The notes under the pieces were generated by a model. It saw nothing but the letters and a program-made list of their open reading frames with translations, ran no database searches and was not told the DNA's origin. From Bacteroidota bacterium (lineage in GTDB: Bacteria; Bacteroidota; Bacteroidia; Chitinophagales; Chitinophagaceae), in assembly GCA_023423835.1 (NCBI GenBank), contig JAFAEW010000018.1, positions 1 through 6,467 on the forward strand: DNA of 6,467 bases, written 5' to 3'. Of this stretch, positions 5,652-6,467 are shown one piece after another. Every line of letters begins with the position of its first letter. Position 1 is the stretch's first letter. The position numbers were made by a program, and so were the translations under genes.

Positions 5652-6467
5652 TTACGATGGTTGGGAATCGTTTTTATGTTTCACAAAAGAGCGGTTCATA
5701 TATTTCAGCAAACGGACTTCTTTTTCTGACAGGAAACGATAATTACCGCGGTCAACATTTTTCTTGGTAAGATTGGCAAACATTACCCGGTCGAGTCCCT
5801 TCACATCATATCCCAGGTGCTCAAATATCCTTCTGACGATGCGGTTTCTTCCGCTGTGAATTTCAATACCCACCTGAGAATGATCCTGATCAACATAGGA
5901 AACAGCATCTGCCTTTACAAAACCATCTTCCAGTTGCAAGCCCGTCAAGATCGTCTCCATATCCTTTTTTGTAACCGGCTTATCCAGTTTTGCTTCATAG
6001 ATTTTCTTCACTTCAAATGAAGGATGTGTAAGCTTTTGTGCCAGTTCTCCATCATTTGTGAGCAATAAAACACCGGTTGTATTCCGGTCGAGTCTGCCAA
6101 CGGGATAAATTCGTTCTGTGGTTGCGCCTTTCATCAGATCCAAAACCGTCTTTCGTCCCTGCGGGTCCTTTGCCGTGGTGATATAATCTTTGGGCTTATT
6201 CATCAACACATACACAAGGTTTTTCTGAATGTGAAGCGGTTTATTTTTTAAGGTAATCTTATCGTCGGGTGAAACCTTAAATCCCGGCTCCACAATCACC
6301 GATCCGTTTACTTTCACCTCTCCTTCTTTTACCAGCGCTGCGGCTTCTCTTCTTCCGCAAATTCCGGAATAGGCGATAAACTTATTCAGCGGCATCGATT
6401 CATCTTTCTTTGTAATCCTTTTCAGGTTTGGATTTTCTGCGGGCGGTTTTGGAGGGCGGATGGATTT
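5652..6467 (-). CDS. rluB: RluB/RsuA-family rRNA pseudouridine synthase (5' end likely beyond window)
   Basis: This protein joins an N-terminal S4 RNA-binding domain (LNKFIAYSGICGRREAAALV, then GEVKVNGSVI) to an RsuA/RluB-type catalytic domain. Residue numbers here count from the Met at 6395. The catalytic motif is YPVGRLDRNTTGVLLLTNDG at 97-116, with Asp103 as the expected nucleophile, and SGRNRIVRRIFEHLG lies near the C-terminal end of the domain. RluB enzymes modify a uridine in the 23S rRNA peptidyl-transferase region; RluE/RluF/RsuA relatives act elsewhere, so the symbol reflects best resemblance. A Met at 6395 would give 247 residues, but the frame stays open for all 24 codons up to the right edge, reading KSIRPPKPPAENPNLKRITK then KDES. 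That basic, proline-rich tail is typical of Bacteroidota RluB proteins, so I extend the gene to the edge as 5'-partial. The TAA is one base from the next gene's ATG, indicating an operon. Confidence 0.88.
   Translation of the reverse strand, partial: KSIRPPKPPAENPNLKRITKKDESMPLNKFIAYSGICGRREAAALVKEGEVKVNGSVIVEPGFKVSPDDKITLKNKPLHIQKNLVYVLMNKPKDYITTAKDPQGRKTVLDLMKGATTERIYPVGRLDRNTTGVLLLTNDGELAQKLTHPSFEVKKIYEAKLDKPVTKKDMETILTGLQLEDGFVKADAVSYVDQDHSQVGIEIHSGRNRIVRRIFEHLGYDVKGLDRVMFANLTKKNVDRGNYRFLSEKEVRLLKYMNRSFVKHKNDSQPS

Overview
The window is ordinary-looking chromosomal DNA from a member of the Bacteroidota, most likely of the Chitinophagia/Sphingobacteriia type. The reasons are: two TAnnTTTG-type -7 promoter boxes (established Bacteroidota promoter form); start codons preceded by A-rich sequence rather than Shine-Dalgarno motifs; and proteins whose closest remembered relatives are Bacteroidota versions (the A-type Fe-S carrier, and an RluB-type synthase with a basic, proline-rich N-terminal tail). 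No tRNA, rRNA, CRISPR array, insertion sequence, integrase or attachment site is visible.

Layout from left to right. (1) 1-149, minus strand: the first 49 codons of a membrane-anchored protein running off the left edge. (2) 150-272: a divergent promoter region with one TAnnTTTG box per strand. (3) 273-617, plus: a HesB/IscA/ErpA A-type iron-sulfur carrier with its three ligand cysteines. (4) 650-1768, minus, convergent with the carrier: a spore-photoproduct-lyase-family radical SAM protein. (5) 1769-2025: a divergent intergenic region with small inverted repeats and a marginal 38-codon ORF. (6) 2026-4758, plus: a 910-residue S8 (subtilisin-like) serine peptidase with a long N-terminal extension, a complete Asp/His/Ser triad and a large C-terminal CARDB-like region, but no visible signal peptide or type IX sorting domain. 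(7) 4759-4930: a convergent gap with weak terminator-like hairpins. (8) 4931-5650 and 5652-6467, both minus: two pseudouridine synthases, an RluA-type one directly downstream of an RluB/RsuA-type one, one base apart and very probably an operon. The RluB reading frame is open to the right edge.

How the genes relate: only the two pseudouridine synthases form a clear functional unit (RNA modification). The Fe-S carrier and the radical SAM protein are adjacent but convergent. The radical SAM protein needs a [4Fe-4S] cluster, so a functional link is conceivable, but it is inference and the arrangement gives no co-transcription. The peptidase stands alone.

The most interesting items are the photoproduct-lyase-like protein in a lineage not known to form endospores, which seems to carry Glu where the classical lyase has its hydrogen-donor Cys, and the apparently non-secreted, cysteine-rich multidomain subtilisin. 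I see no convincing multigene novel system.
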